The translations under genes were made by a program, and so were the position numbers. A stretch of DNA of 15,849 nucleotides from Chloroflexota bacterium. Lineage in GTDB: Bacteria > Chloroflexota > Anaerolineae > Anaerolineales > DRKV01. Of this stretch, positions 1 through 6,221 are shown one piece after another. Where the stretch lies: the NCBI GenBank assembly GCA_011051635.1, contig DRKV01000412.1, positions 1 through 15,849 of the forward strand, read 5' to 3'. The notes under the pieces were generated by a model. That model did not search any database, was not told where the DNA came from, and saw nothing but the letters and a program-made list of their open reading frames with translations. Positions within the stretch are counted from its first letter, which is position 1; the number at the start of each line of letters is the position of its first letter.

Positions 1-1
1 C

Positions 2-259
2 GTGGTGGCAATGACCTCCATGACCCTGCTCAACGGGACTTTCGACGACCTGATTGGCCTGCCCCGCCCGAAGGCCGTCACCCTGCTGCTTGGCCCGACC
101 ACCCCCCTGACCCCCGCCCTGTTCGAGTACGGCGTAGACATCATCTCCGGCGCCATCGTGGAGGACATCCCTCTCACCCTGCGCGCCGTCGCCCAGGGAG
201 CGAACTTCCATCAACTGCACCACCTGGGAGTCCGGCTAGTCTCCATTCGGCGGAGGTAA
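2..259 (+). CDS. DUF364-type protein, 3' end only
   Basis: This is the last 85 codons of a gene whose start lies before the window. The frame is open to the first base, so the GTG at position 2 is not taken as the start. The visible part contains LLGPTTPLTPALFEYGVD followed by a SGAIVEDI segment and ends with a short basic tail. The pattern of a GPtTPLsPaLFeyGvD segment then SGaiVeD matches, from memory, the C-terminal Rossmann-like part of the DUF364 (putative heavy-metal chelation) family. Members are thought to bind metal or act in metal or cofactor chemistry, but the role is not established. No terminator with a T-tract follows directly; repeats start about 10 nt after the stop. Family assignment is fairly good, function unknown. 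Confidence 0.7.
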   Translation: MVAMTSMTLLNGTFDDLIGLPRPKAVTLLLGPTTPLTPALFEYGVDIISGAIVEDIPLTLRAVAQGANFHQLHHLGVRLVSIRRR

Positions 260-268
260 CTGCTACCC

Positions 269-310
269 GCCTGCAAAGACACGAGGGGTTTCTAAAACCC
301 GTCAGGTCTC
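269..310. repeat. Palindromic intergenic repeat, degenerate copy
   Basis: The stretch has the arrangement GCAAAGAC, then GGGTTT-CTA-AAACCC, then GTCAGGTCTC. The left arm has drifted while the right arm ACCCGTCAGGTCTC is intact. It is a direct repeat of the copy at 360-402, sharing the leading GCAAAGAC and the trailing CCCGTCAGGTCTC. A smaller GCCGC/GCGGC hairpin (311-315 with 325-329) separates the two. Confidence 0.7.
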
Positions 311-359
311 GCCGCAAAAGACAAGCGGCGTCGTGTCACCGCACTCCAAGACGAAACCC

Positions 360-402
360 GCCCGCAAAGACCTGACGGGTCTCCAAAAACCCGTCAGGTC
401 TC
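360..402. repeat. Palindromic intergenic repeat, intact copy
   Basis: GACCTGACGGGT (369-380) pairs perfectly with ACCCGTCAGGTC (389-400) around an 8-nt loop. It sits about 50 nt upstream of the promoter of the YwiC-like gene. It lacks a T-tract, so it is listed as a repeat rather than a terminator. The same core recurs at 269-310, 1308-1339, 6121-6152 and 6174-6203. Confidence 0.85.
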
Positions 403-447
403 ACAACAATTGAAAAGCCGTCGTGATGTTGCCCGCCAAAATGAGGG

Positions 448-459
448 TACAATTGCGCC
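448..459 (+). promoter_or_regulatory. -10 box of a probable leaderless promoter
   Basis: TACAAT at 448-453 lies six bases before the ATG at 460. Transcription from such a box would start at or within a base or so of the A of the ATG. There is no Shine-Dalgarno sequence and no good -35 hexamer at the expected distance. The same TACAAT hexamer appears at 1555-1560 and 6335-6340, each ahead of a gene or operon, which supports its reality. Confidence 0.55.
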
Positions 460-1284
460 ATGTCCAAAAACGTCTTCGTCAAACACATCGCCATTCCTCA
501 GGACCACGGTTCGTGGGTTTTCCTCTTCAGTCCCCTGCTGATTGGCCTGTTCGCCGGCGCGACCTGGCGCCCCGAGAGTTTCGTTTTGGCGCTGGCGGCC
601 CTGTGCGCTTTTCTGGCGCGTAATCCCATCACGGTTTTGGTCAAGGTCCATAGCGGACGGCGCAGCCGCCGCGATTTGCCTGCCGCGCTTTTCTGGTCGG
701 CGGTCTACACCGTTCTGGGTGTTTTGCTGCTGGGGTATCTCGTCCTGAAGGGATACGGTTTTCTGCTCTGGCTGGGGATTCCCGCCGTGCCGGTCTTCGC
801 CTGGCACCTCTACCTGGTGAGCCGCCGCGCCGAGCGCCGCAAACCCGGCCTGGAAATCGTCGCCACCGGCACGCTGGCGCTGGGCGCTCCCGCGGCGTAC
901 TGGGTAGGTCTCGGCACGCCAAACCCTGACGGCTGGTGGTTGTGGCTGCTGACCTGGCTGCAGGCCGCGGCTTCGATTGCTTACGCCTATCTGCGTCTGG
1001 AGCAGCGCGCCTGGAAGACGCTGCCCCCATCCGCCGAACGGTGGAGGGCAGGGGGACGCGCTTTGCTGTACACCACCTTCAATCTGGCGGTTACCGCAGC
1101 GCTGGGGTTCGCGGGGATTCTCCCCCGCTGGCTGTTCCTGGCGTATCTCGTCCAGTGGGCGGAGGCCTTGTGGGGCATCACTCATCCGGCCATCAAAACC
1201 AGACCGACTGTGATTGGCTTTCGGCAATTGCTCGTCAGCACGTTGTACACCATCGTCTTCATTTTGACGTGGAAGCCCGGTTGA
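460..1284 (+). CDS. YwiC-like integral membrane protein
   Basis: A 274-residue polytopic membrane protein. The N-terminus IAIPQDHGSWVFLFSPLLIG (residues 10-29) fits the signature of the YwiC-like family, in which an iPxxHGxW motif precedes the first membrane helix. About nine hydrophobic segments can be seen (near residues 18-34, 39-54, 76-95, 99-120, 132-151, 158-178, 205-220, 222-240 and 253-271). Basic loops RRSRR (67-71) and RRAERRK (122-128) probably face the cytoplasm. The family's function is unknown, although B. subtilis ywiC lies near nitrate-respiration genes. The start is supported by the family N-terminus and by the TACAAT box just ahead of it. There is no ribosome-binding site. 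The gene appears monocistronic, with repeats on both sides. Confidence 0.8.
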   Translation: MSKNVFVKHIAIPQDHGSWVFLFSPLLIGLFAGATWRPESFVLALAALCAFLARNPITVLVKVHSGRRSRRDLPAALFWSAVYTVLGVLLLGYLVLKGYGFLLWLGIPAVPVFAWHLYLVSRRAERRKPGLEIVATGTLALGAPAAYWVGLGTPNPDGWWLWLLTWLQAAASIAYAYLRLEQRAWKTLPPSAERWRAGGRALLYTTFNLAVTAALGFAGILPRWLFLAYLVQWAEALWGITHPAIKTRPTVIGFRQLLVSTLYTIVFILTWKPG

Positions 1285-1307
1285 GCGGAAGGATGCCTGC
1301 CCGTAAG

Positions 1308-1339
1308 GACCTGACGGGGCTCCAAAAACCCGTCAAGTC
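1308..1339. repeat. Palindromic intergenic repeat, slightly degenerate copy
   Basis: GACCTGACGGG and CCCGTCAAGTC face each other around GCTCCAAAAA, with one mismatch in the right arm. It begins 24 nt after the YwiC-like stop codon. It shares the CTCCAAAAACCCGTCA segment with the copy at 360-402, which shows common descent rather than two independent hairpins. Confidence 0.8.
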
Positions 1340-1355
1340 AGGGTCAGGGAAGACG

Positions 1356-1470
1356 GCAGTTGAAACTGCACCAACGTCTGCGAAGTTGCCCTTCGGCAAC
1401 TGGAATCCAACCTGCGGCGGCAGGTTTCGCAACTGTTGCTGCGACTTTCGCGCAGCATCCCCGCAAGGGG
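1356..1470. repeat. String of six consecutive short hairpins
   Basis: Six small inverted repeats follow each other, mostly without overlap: GCAGT-TGAA-ACTGC (1356-1369); AGTTGCC-CTTC-GGCAACT (1384-1401); AACCTGC-GGCG-GCAGGTT (1409-1426); GCAA-CTG-TTGC (1429-1439); TGCTGCG with CGCAGCA around a 7-nt loop (1437-1457); and CCCC-GCAA-GGGG (1459-1470). The last has a GNRA tetraloop. The fourth and fifth share three bases. No reading frame here looks protein-like. It lies between the YwiC-like gene and the promoter of the DUF4870 pair, and the function is unknown. Unlike the dispersed palindromes, each stem has its own sequence. Confidence 0.75.
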
Positions 1471-1532
1471 GCCAGTCGCCAGGGCCGAAATGCATCTACA
1501 ACATTTGCTTGCACCCGCGTATAAAACACGCC

Positions 1533-1560
1533 TTGCATCTCCCCCAATATGATGTACAAT
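1533..1560 (+). promoter_or_regulatory. Sigma-70-type promoter of the DUF4870 pair
   Basis: TTGCAT (1533-1538) and TACAAT (1555-1560) are separated by 16 bp, which is close to the standard housekeeping spacing. Transcription would start near 1567 and give a leader of about 85 nt before the ATG at 1652. The rest of 1471-1651 shows no other clear element. A TATAAA at 1520-1525 lacks a -35 partner at a usable distance. Confidence 0.55.
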
Positions 1561-1651
1561 TGCAACAGAGACATTTTTACCCCTTTCCCGTGAAACGCGC
1601 GCACGGCTTCCGTCTCCGCGTTTCCCCTACCATTCACGAAGGAGTTTCATC

Positions 1652-1987
1652 ATGAATGACCAGTTTACCCCCGAAGAGATTACCAGCGACGACAAACTGT
1701 GGGCTGCCCTGGGGTATCCCATCGTCATCATCGCTATCATCGTGCTCTTCATGGAGGACAAGAAGGAACGCCCCTTCATCAAGTACCACGCGGTACAGTC
1801 CATCGCGTTCAACGTCGTCCTGTTCATCGTCAGCACCATTCTGAGCACGGTCACCCTGGGCATCGGCGCGATTTGCGTCCCCTTGCTGTGGCTGGTGGCC
1901 TTCTGGCCGGCCTACGAAGCCTACCAGGGCAAGTACATGGAGATGCCCTTCATCACCGATTTCATCAAGAAGCAGGGCTGGGTATAA
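1652..1987 (+). CDS. DUF4870/Tic20-like small membrane protein 1
   Basis: 111 residues with an acidic N-terminus, hydrophobic stretches near residues 18-34, 48-63 and 68-88, and the motif KERPFIKYHAVQSI (37-50). The R-FxxxHAxQS pattern is characteristic of the DUF4870/Tic20-like family of small membrane proteins. The tail GKYMEMPFITDFIKK also fits the family. Tic20 is part of the chloroplast import machinery, but the bacterial homologues have no settled function. AAGGAG at 1639-1644, 7 nt before the ATG, fixes the start. The next gene, from the same family, starts 21 nt after the stop, so the two are probably cotranscribed from the promoter at 1533-1560. Confidence 0.8.
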   Translation: MNDQFTPEEITSDDKLWAALGYPIVIIAIIVLFMEDKKERPFIKYHAVQSIAFNVVLFIVSTILSTVTLGIGAICVPLLWLVAFWPAYEAYQGKYMEMPFITDFIKKQGWV

Positions 1988-2008
1988 CCCGCCCCGTTTT
2001 CTCCAGCG

Positions 2009-2458
2009 ATGAACGAGACCACTCCCCAACCCGAAATCATCCCCGTCGCGCCTCCGCCGCTCTCCCCTTCGGATGAGCGCACCTGGGCGATGCTGGCGCA
2101 CCTGAGCATCCTGCTCAACCTGGTGACGGGCTTTTTGGGAGTCGTCGCGCCCCTGGTCATCTACCTGGTCTACAAAGACCGCTCGCGTTACGTGGCCTAT
2201 CAATCCATGCAGGCCTTCCTGTTCCAGTTGATTTTCTGGGGCGGCGGCACTTTCCTGACCGCTATCGCCTGGGTGGTCAGCAGCCTGCTCTCGGCAGTCC
2301 TGATAGGCTTGTTGTTGATGCCAATTGCCTGCATCATCTCCGCCGTACCGATTGCCGCCATCATCTACGCGGTTGTGGGCGGCTTGCAGTGTTTCCAGGG
2401 AGCAGAGTTCCGCTACTGGCTGGTAGGCGATTTGACGGACAACCTGGGAGCCGGCTGA
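2009..2458 (+). CDS. DUF4870/Tic20-like small membrane protein 2
   Basis: 149 residues with a Pro-rich N-terminus of about 20 residues, then DERTWAMLAHLSILLN (22-37) leading into the first membrane helix. IYLVYKDRSRYVAYQSMQAF (51-70) follows, then further hydrophobic segments around 70-95, 96-110 and 110-127. Both stretches are typical of DUF4870. It is a divergent paralogue of the gene before it, with a longer N-terminus and an extra hydrophobic segment. No clear Shine-Dalgarno precedes the ATG, so translation may depend on the upstream gene, which ends 21 nt earlier. Adjacent, unlike copies suggest a heteromeric membrane unit, but that is inference. Confidence 0.82.
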   Translation: MNETTPQPEIIPVAPPPLSPSDERTWAMLAHLSILLNLVTGFLGVVAPLVIYLVYKDRSRYVAYQSMQAFLFQLIFWGGGTFLTAIAWVVSSLLSAVLIGLLLMPIACIISAVPIAAIIYAVVGGLQCFQGAEFRYWLVGDLTDNLGAG

Positions 2459-2469
2459 GGCTCTCCAGG

Positions 2470-2513
2470 CGGCAGCCGCTCGAAGGGAGTCTGCTCCCCC
2501 GCGGGGGCTGCCG
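2470..2513 (+). other. Hairpin between the DUF4870 genes and the riboswitch
   Basis: CGGCAGCC (2470-2477) pairs perfectly with GGCTGCCG (2506-2513), and the long loop contains a GGAG/CTCC inner pairing and a C-run facing a G-run. It begins 11 nt after the stop of the second DUF4870 gene. It has no T-tract, so it may protect the 3' end of that mRNA or end transcription weakly. I see no convincing promoter between it and the riboswitch, so the gcv operon could be partly fed by read-through. Confidence 0.5.
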
Positions 2514-2531
2514 TTCAACTCCATATCCTGC

Positions 2532-2705
2532 ATCAACGGGGAGAGTCCCGCACGGCGGGCACCGAAGGGGCAAACCCGATTCTTCGGGTGAAACTCTCAG
2601 GTACAAGGGACCCGTTGATATCCGGCCTTCTGGAAAGCGGCTGGCAACAGCCCACCCACGGAGCAAATCCCAACGGGATGAAACTCACAGGTCAATGACA
2701 GAGGC
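2532..2705 (+). promoter_or_regulatory. Tandem glycine riboswitch (two aptamers)
   Basis: Two glycine aptamers stand in a row. Aptamer 1 (2532-2619) is closed by a 9-bp P1, ATCAACGGG with CCCGTTGAT. It contains the family landmarks GGGAGAG, CACCGAAGGGGCAA and TGAAACTCTCAGG. Aptamer 2 (about 2625-2705) contains TGGAAAGCGG, CCACGGAGCAA and TGAAACTCACAGGTCAATGACAGAGG. Its P1 is GCCTTCTG (2625-2632) with CAGAGGC (2699-2705) around one bulged T. The linker is very short, as usual for cooperative tandem glycine switches. The 3' strand of the second P1 shares bases 2703-2705 with the terminator stem, so glycine binding should disfavour termination and turn the operon on. Its position right before gcvH fits. 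Confidence 0.95.
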
Positions 2706-2737
2706 ACATGCGTAACGGGCATGTGCCTTTTTGTTTT
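2703..2737 (+). terminator. Riboswitch expression platform: intrinsic terminator
   Basis: GGCACATGC (2703-2711) pairs perfectly with GCATGTGCC (2719-2727) around a 7-nt loop, followed by TTTTTGTTTT (2728-2737). The first three bases of the stem also belong to P1 of aptamer 2, so the two structures are mutually exclusive. This makes it the regulated stop in front of gcvH rather than the end of the upstream unit. Confidence 0.92.
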
Positions 2738-2766
2738 CTCCCATTTTCGACACAGGAGGTTCAAGC

Positions 2767-3156
2767 ATGAATATCCCGGCAGATTTGAAATACACCAAAA
2801 ACGACGAATGGGTGCGCGTTGAAGGCAACATCGGAACAATCGGCATCACCGACTACGCCCAGGGGCAACTCTCGGACGTGGTTTTCGTGGAAATTCTGGT
2901 CAGCGAAGGGGATGCCGTTTCACAAGGCGACAGTTGCGCCACGGTTGAATCGGTCAAGGCGGCTTCGGAGGTGTACATGCCCGTGAGCGGGACGGTCACC
3001 GCCATCCATGAGGAACTGGCCGACGAGCCGGAGGTGGTCAACAGCGACCCTTACGGGGAGGCCTGGATGGTCAAGGTGGAACTCAGCGACCCCTCCGAAC
3101 TGGACGGCCTGATGGACGCCGCCGCTTACGAAGCCTATTGCGCAGAGCGGGAATAG
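2767..3156 (+). CDS. gcvH: Glycine cleavage system H protein
   Basis: 129 residues, the normal length for H protein, the lipoyl carrier that shuttles the aminomethyl group between the P, T and L proteins in the cytoplasm. The lipoylation motif ESVKAASE is intact with Lys64 as the modified residue. The preceding GDSCATV and following MPVSGTV complete the hybrid-barrel fold. ITDYAQGQLSDVVFVE and NSDPYGEAWMVKV are further hallmarks. The start is set by AGGAGGT (2754-2760), 6 nt before the ATG. An in-frame start further up would fall within the terminator T-tract and is rejected. It is the first gene after the glycine riboswitch, with no gcvT between them. The next operon gene, gcvPA, follows after a 148-nt gap. 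Confidence 0.97.
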   Translation: MNIPADLKYTKNDEWVRVEGNIGTIGITDYAQGQLSDVVFVEILVSEGDAVSQGDSCATVESVKAASEVYMPVSGTVTAIHEELADEPEVVNSDPYGEAWMVKVELSDPSELDGLMDAAAYEAYCAERE

Positions 3157-3304
3157 AGGGGCTGATGAGGTGATGGGATGATGAGATGATGGAGGGGCGG
3201 GGTGCGGTCAACGTGCGGCATACAGCGTACAACGTACCCATCATCCCCAATCCCCAGTCCCTACTCCCTCCCCCCCTAACCCCGCAACTCCCCCTGGAGG
3301 ACCT
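3157..3304 (+). other. Low-complexity spacer inside the gcv operon
   Basis: A purine-rich GATG-repeat tract (about 3163-3200) is followed by GTAC-AAC-GTAC (3227-3237) and a C/T-rich tract (3245-3294). GGGATGATG (3175-3183) is complementary to CATCATCCC (3239-3247), and a register-shifted alternative (3185-3192 with 3238-3245) also exists. The spacer ends in GGAGG (3296-3300), the strong ribosome-binding site of gcvPA. No T-tract and no gene are visible. A C-rich mosaic with similar words lies at 9665-9785. Confidence 0.6.
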
Positions 3305-4678
3305 ATGTACTCCCCCCATACCCCGCAAGAACGGGAAAAGATGCTGCGCGTCATCGGGGTCGAGCGCGTTGAAGATTTGTTCGCCGATGTCCCCGCCGGG
3401 CAGCGTTTCCCGGCTCTGGAATTGCCCCCCGCGGCTACCGAGATGGAAGCGGCGGAGGAGTTGGGCCATATCGCGGAAGCCAACGAAAGCGTCCGCGACC
3501 TGGTCTGTTTTCTGGGCGCAGGGGCTTACCACCACTACATCCCCGCGGTGGTGGATAGCATCTTGCGCCGCGGCGAGTTTTACACCGCCTACACCCCTTA
3601 TCAGCCGGAGGTCTCGCAGGGCACGCTGCAAGCCATCTACGAGTATCAAAGTTTGATGTGCGCCCTGACAGGGATGGAAGTGAGCAACGCCTCCCACTAC
3701 GACGGGGCCACCGCCGCGGCGGAGGCGGTCAACATGGCTTACGCCCAGTTCCGCGGCAAGCGCACGAAGATGGTGCTCTCCCCCGCCCTGCACCCCCACT
3801 ACCGCCAGACAGTCCACACCTATACCCGGGGGACGGGGCTGCTCGTCACCGGCGACGATGGCCGCCCGGAAGAGGGCCCGGAAGCCCTGATACCCCTGAT
3901 TGTCGAGAACACCGCCCTGGTGATGGTGCAGTACCCCGATTTCTTCGGGCGCATCTACGACTACACCGCGCTGGCGGAGGCCGCCCACGAAGCCGGGGCG
4001 CTGTTCGCCGTTTCCGTCAATCCGCTGGCGCTGGGGATGCTCACCCCGCCCGGCGAGTTCGGCGCGGACATCGTGACGGGCGAGGGGCAGCCGCTGGGAA
4101 TCCCGCTGGCTTTTGGCGGGCCGTACCTGGGCATCTTCACTACCCGCAAGAAGTACGTCCGCAAGATGGCGGGGCGGCTGGTGGGTGAAACGGTGGACGG
4201 GCAAGGCCGCCGCGGGTACGTCCTCACCCTGACCGCCCGCGAGCAGCACATCCGCCGGGAACGGGCGACCTCCAACATCTGCACCAACCAGGGCCTGATG
4301 GCGCTGGCCGCCACGGTCTATCTCAGCGCCCTGGGAGCGCAGGGGCTGCGCCAGGTGGCCGAACTGAATTATCACAAGGCGCACTACGCCGCCGAACGCA
4401 TCGCTTCTTTGGAAGGGTTCTCCCTGTGGCAGCCGGAGACGCCCTTCTTCAACGAGTTCGCGGTCAAATGCCCGCGCCCCGTGGCCGAGGTCAACGAGCA
4501 CTTGCTGGAACACGGCGTGCTGGGCGGCTACGACCTGGGGCAGGATTACCCCACCCTGGAAGGATACATGCTGATTGCCGTCACCGAGATGAACAGCCGC
4601 GAGGACATTGACCTGCTGGTAAACATCCTCGCCGAAAGCACACAGGAGGGCAGCCATGCTCGAACCTTTAGTCTGTGA
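3305..4678 (+). CDS. gcvPA: Glycine dehydrogenase (decarboxylating) subunit 1
   Basis: 457 residues, close to the usual length of the alpha subunit of the split P protein, which with GcvPB decarboxylates glycine and loads the aminomethyl group on GcvH. Recognisable family blocks are FLGAGAYHHYIPAVVDSI (about residues 69-86), FYTAYTPYQPEVSQGTLQAI (92-111) and a NASHYDGATAAAEA block just after residue 127. Later blocks are FGGPYLGIFTTRKKYVRKMAG and ERATSNICTNQGL. These are the N-terminal half of the ancestral P protein, which lacks the PLP lysine. GGAGG at 3296-3300 sets the start. Its last 23 nt overlap the start of gcvPB in another frame, which implies coupled, equimolar translation of the two subunits. 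No frameshift or missing block is seen. Confidence 0.97.
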   Translation: MYSPHTPQEREKMLRVIGVERVEDLFADVPAGQRFPALELPPAATEMEAAEELGHIAEANESVRDLVCFLGAGAYHHYIPAVVDSILRRGEFYTAYTPYQPEVSQGTLQAIYEYQSLMCALTGMEVSNASHYDGATAAAEAVNMAYAQFRGKRTKMVLSPALHPHYRQTVHTYTRGTGLLVTGDDGRPEEGPEALIPLIVENTALVMVQYPDFFGRIYDYTALAEAAHEAGALFAVSVNPLALGMLTPPGEFGADIVTGEGQPLGIPLAFGGPYLGIFTTRKKYVRKMAGRLVGETVDGQGRRGYVLTLTAREQHIRRERATSNICTNQGLMALAATVYLSALGAQGLRQVAELNYHKAHYAAERIASLEGFSLWQPETPFFNEFAVKCPRPVAEVNEHLLEHGVLGGYDLGQDYPTLEGYMLIAVTEMNSREDIDLLVNILAESTQEGSHARTFSL

Positions 4679-6113
4679 ACTCTCCCAGCCTGACCGCCAG
4701 GGAGTGGGCTACCCCCCGTCGGATGTGCCGCTTTCCGAGTTGCCCGCCGGCCTGACGCGTGACGCCCTCCCCCTGCCCGAACTCTCCGAGGTGGATGTGG
4801 TGCGCCACTTCACGCGTCTCTCGCAGTTGAATTACAGCGTGGATACCGGCTTCTACCCCCTGGGGTCGTGTACCATGAAGTACAACCCCAAAATCAACGA
4901 GGAAGTGGCCCGTCTGCCGGGCTTCACCGCCATCCATCCCCTCCAGCCCATCGAGACCGTGCAGGGCAGTCTGGCGCTGATGTACCACCTGCAGGAGGCC
5001 CTCAAGGAAATCGGCGGGTTTGCGGGCATGACTTTGCAGCCCGCCGCCGGGGCACACGGCGAGATGACCGGCGTGCTCATCATGCGCGCTTACCAGAAAG
5101 ACCGCGGCGAGACTCAGCGCAACAAAATCCTGATTCCGGATTCGGCGCACGGAACCAACCCCGCTTCTTCCGCCATGGCCGGCCTCAAGGTGGTGCAACT
5201 GCCTTCCGATGAACGCGGCAACGTGGACCTGGACGCCCTGCGCGCCGAATGTGACGACACCCTGGTGGGGCTGATGCTCACCAATCCCAACACCCTCGGC
5301 CTGTTCGAAGAGCACGTCCTGGAAATCGCCGAAATAGTCCACGCCGCCGGAGGGCTACTCTACGGCGACGGAGCCAACCTGAACGCCCTCCTGGGCATCG
5401 CCCGCCCCGGCGACCTGGGGATTGACGTGATGCACTTCAACCTGCACAAGACCTTCTCCACCCCGCACGGGGGCGGCGGCCCCGGCTCCGGCCCGGTGGG
5501 GGTCGCCGAGCATCTGGTGGACTTCCTCCCCGCCCCGGTTGTGGACATCGTCGAACCCGCCGAGGAGGACATCCCCCCGCTGTACGGCTTCGTCACCCCC
5601 AAGAAGAGCATCGGACGCGTCAAGGCTTTCCACGGGCACTTCAGCATGATGGTGCGCGCTTACACCTACATCCTGATGCACGGAGCGGAAGGGCTGCGCC
5701 GCGTCGCCGAGGATGCCGTCCTGAACGCCAACTACCTGATGGCGCGTCTCAAGGACACCTATCCGGTTCCCTACGGGCGCATCTGCAAGCACGAGTTCGT
5801 CGCCGAAGGAAAAGTGGAAGGCGCGCCCGGCGTGCGCGCCCTGGATATCGCCAAGCGCCTGCTGGATTACGGCTTCCACCCCCCGACCAACTACTTCCCC
5901 CTCATCGTCCACGAAGCCCTGATGATTGAACCCACGGAGACGGAGAGCCTCCAGACCCTGGATGCTTTCGCCGAGGCCTTGCTGCAAATCGCCGAGGAAG
6001 CCCGCGAGGACCCAGACCTGCTCCACGAAGCCCCCCGCACCACCCCCGTAGGCCGCCTGGACGAGGTCAAAGCCGCCAGGGAACTGGTGCTGAAGTGCGA
6101 AGTGCCCGCGTAA
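4656..6113 (+). CDS. gcvPB: Glycine dehydrogenase (decarboxylating) subunit 2
   Basis: 485 residues, the normal length of the PLP-binding beta subunit. The PLP lysine is Lys265 in NLHKTFSTPHGGGGPGSGPV, the hallmark of P proteins. Other blocks are PLGSCTMKYNPKINEEVARL, QPAAGAHGEMTGVLIMRAY, IPDSAHGTNPASSAMAG and YGFHPPTNYFPL. The ATG has AGGAGGG (4644-4650) 5 nt upstream, inside the end of gcvPA. Together the two subunits carry out the first, CO2-releasing step of glycine cleavage. The gene ends 7 nt before the first of a run of palindromic hairpins, and neither gcvT nor lpd follows. Confidence 0.97.
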   Translation: MLEPLVCELSQPDRQGVGYPPSDVPLSELPAGLTRDALPLPELSEVDVVRHFTRLSQLNYSVDTGFYPLGSCTMKYNPKINEEVARLPGFTAIHPLQPIETVQGSLALMYHLQEALKEIGGFAGMTLQPAAGAHGEMTGVLIMRAYQKDRGETQRNKILIPDSAHGTNPASSAMAGLKVVQLPSDERGNVDLDALRAECDDTLVGLMLTNPNTLGLFEEHVLEIAEIVHAAGGLLYGDGANLNALLGIARPGDLGIDVMHFNLHKTFSTPHGGGGPGSGPVGVAEHLVDFLPAPVVDIVEPAEEDIPPLYGFVTPKKSIGRVKAFHGHFSMMVRAYTYILMHGAEGLRRVAEDAVLNANYLMARLKDTYPVPYGRICKHEFVAEGKVEGAPGVRALDIAKRLLDYGFHPPTNYFPLIVHEALMIEPTETESLQTLDAFAEALLQIAEEAREDPDLLHEAPRTTPVGRLDEVKAARELVLKCEVPA

Positions 6114-6120
6114 CCCTCCA

Positions 6121-6152
6121 GACCTGACGGTTTTTTGGAAACCCGTCAGGTC
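6121..6152. repeat. Palindromic repeat directly after gcvPB
   Basis: GACCTGACGG (6121-6130) pairs with CCGTCAGGTC (6143-6152) around a 12-nt T-rich and A-rich loop. It starts 8 nt after the gcvPB stop codon. It belongs to the same family as 269-310, 360-402 and 1308-1339, and only TT follows it. Confidence 0.85.
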
Positions 6153-6173
6153 TTCGCTCCCGCCTCCCCCCAA

Positions 6174-6208
6174 ACCTGACGGGTTTTGGAAACCCGTCAG
6201 GTCTTTTT
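6174..6208 (+). terminator. Intrinsic terminator of the gcv operon (palindromic repeat)
   Basis: ACCTGACGGGTTT (6174-6186) pairs perfectly over 13 bp with AAACCCGTCAGGT (6190-6202) around TGG, and TTTTT follows at 6204-6208. It is another member of the CCTGACGGG family, here with a proper T-tract, and is the best candidate for the end of the gcv transcript. Confidence 0.85.
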
Positions 6209-6221
6209 GTCCGCGCCCCCC

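Noticed and set aside
394..1227. Long minus-strand open frame opposite the YwiC-like gene
   Set aside because: Its translation is Gln/Arg/Gly-rich with no domain, and it is the mirror of a well-supported membrane-protein frame in high-GC DNA.
1356..1470. CRISPR array
   Set aside because: The hairpins have different stems and no constant repeat or even spacing, and no cas gene is near.
2470..2513. Intrinsic terminator after the DUF4870 pair
   Set aside because: The stem is good but no T-tract follows, so it is listed only as a hairpin.
2731..2766. Upstream start for gcvH
   Set aside because: The codon lies in the T-tract of the riboswitch terminator, and the ATG at 2767 has a perfect ribosome-binding site and gives the normal length.
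3083..4657. 524-codon minus-strand open frame opposite gcvPA
   Set aside because: gcvPA is certain on the + strand; the antisense product has no recognisable motif and runs through the non-coding spacer.
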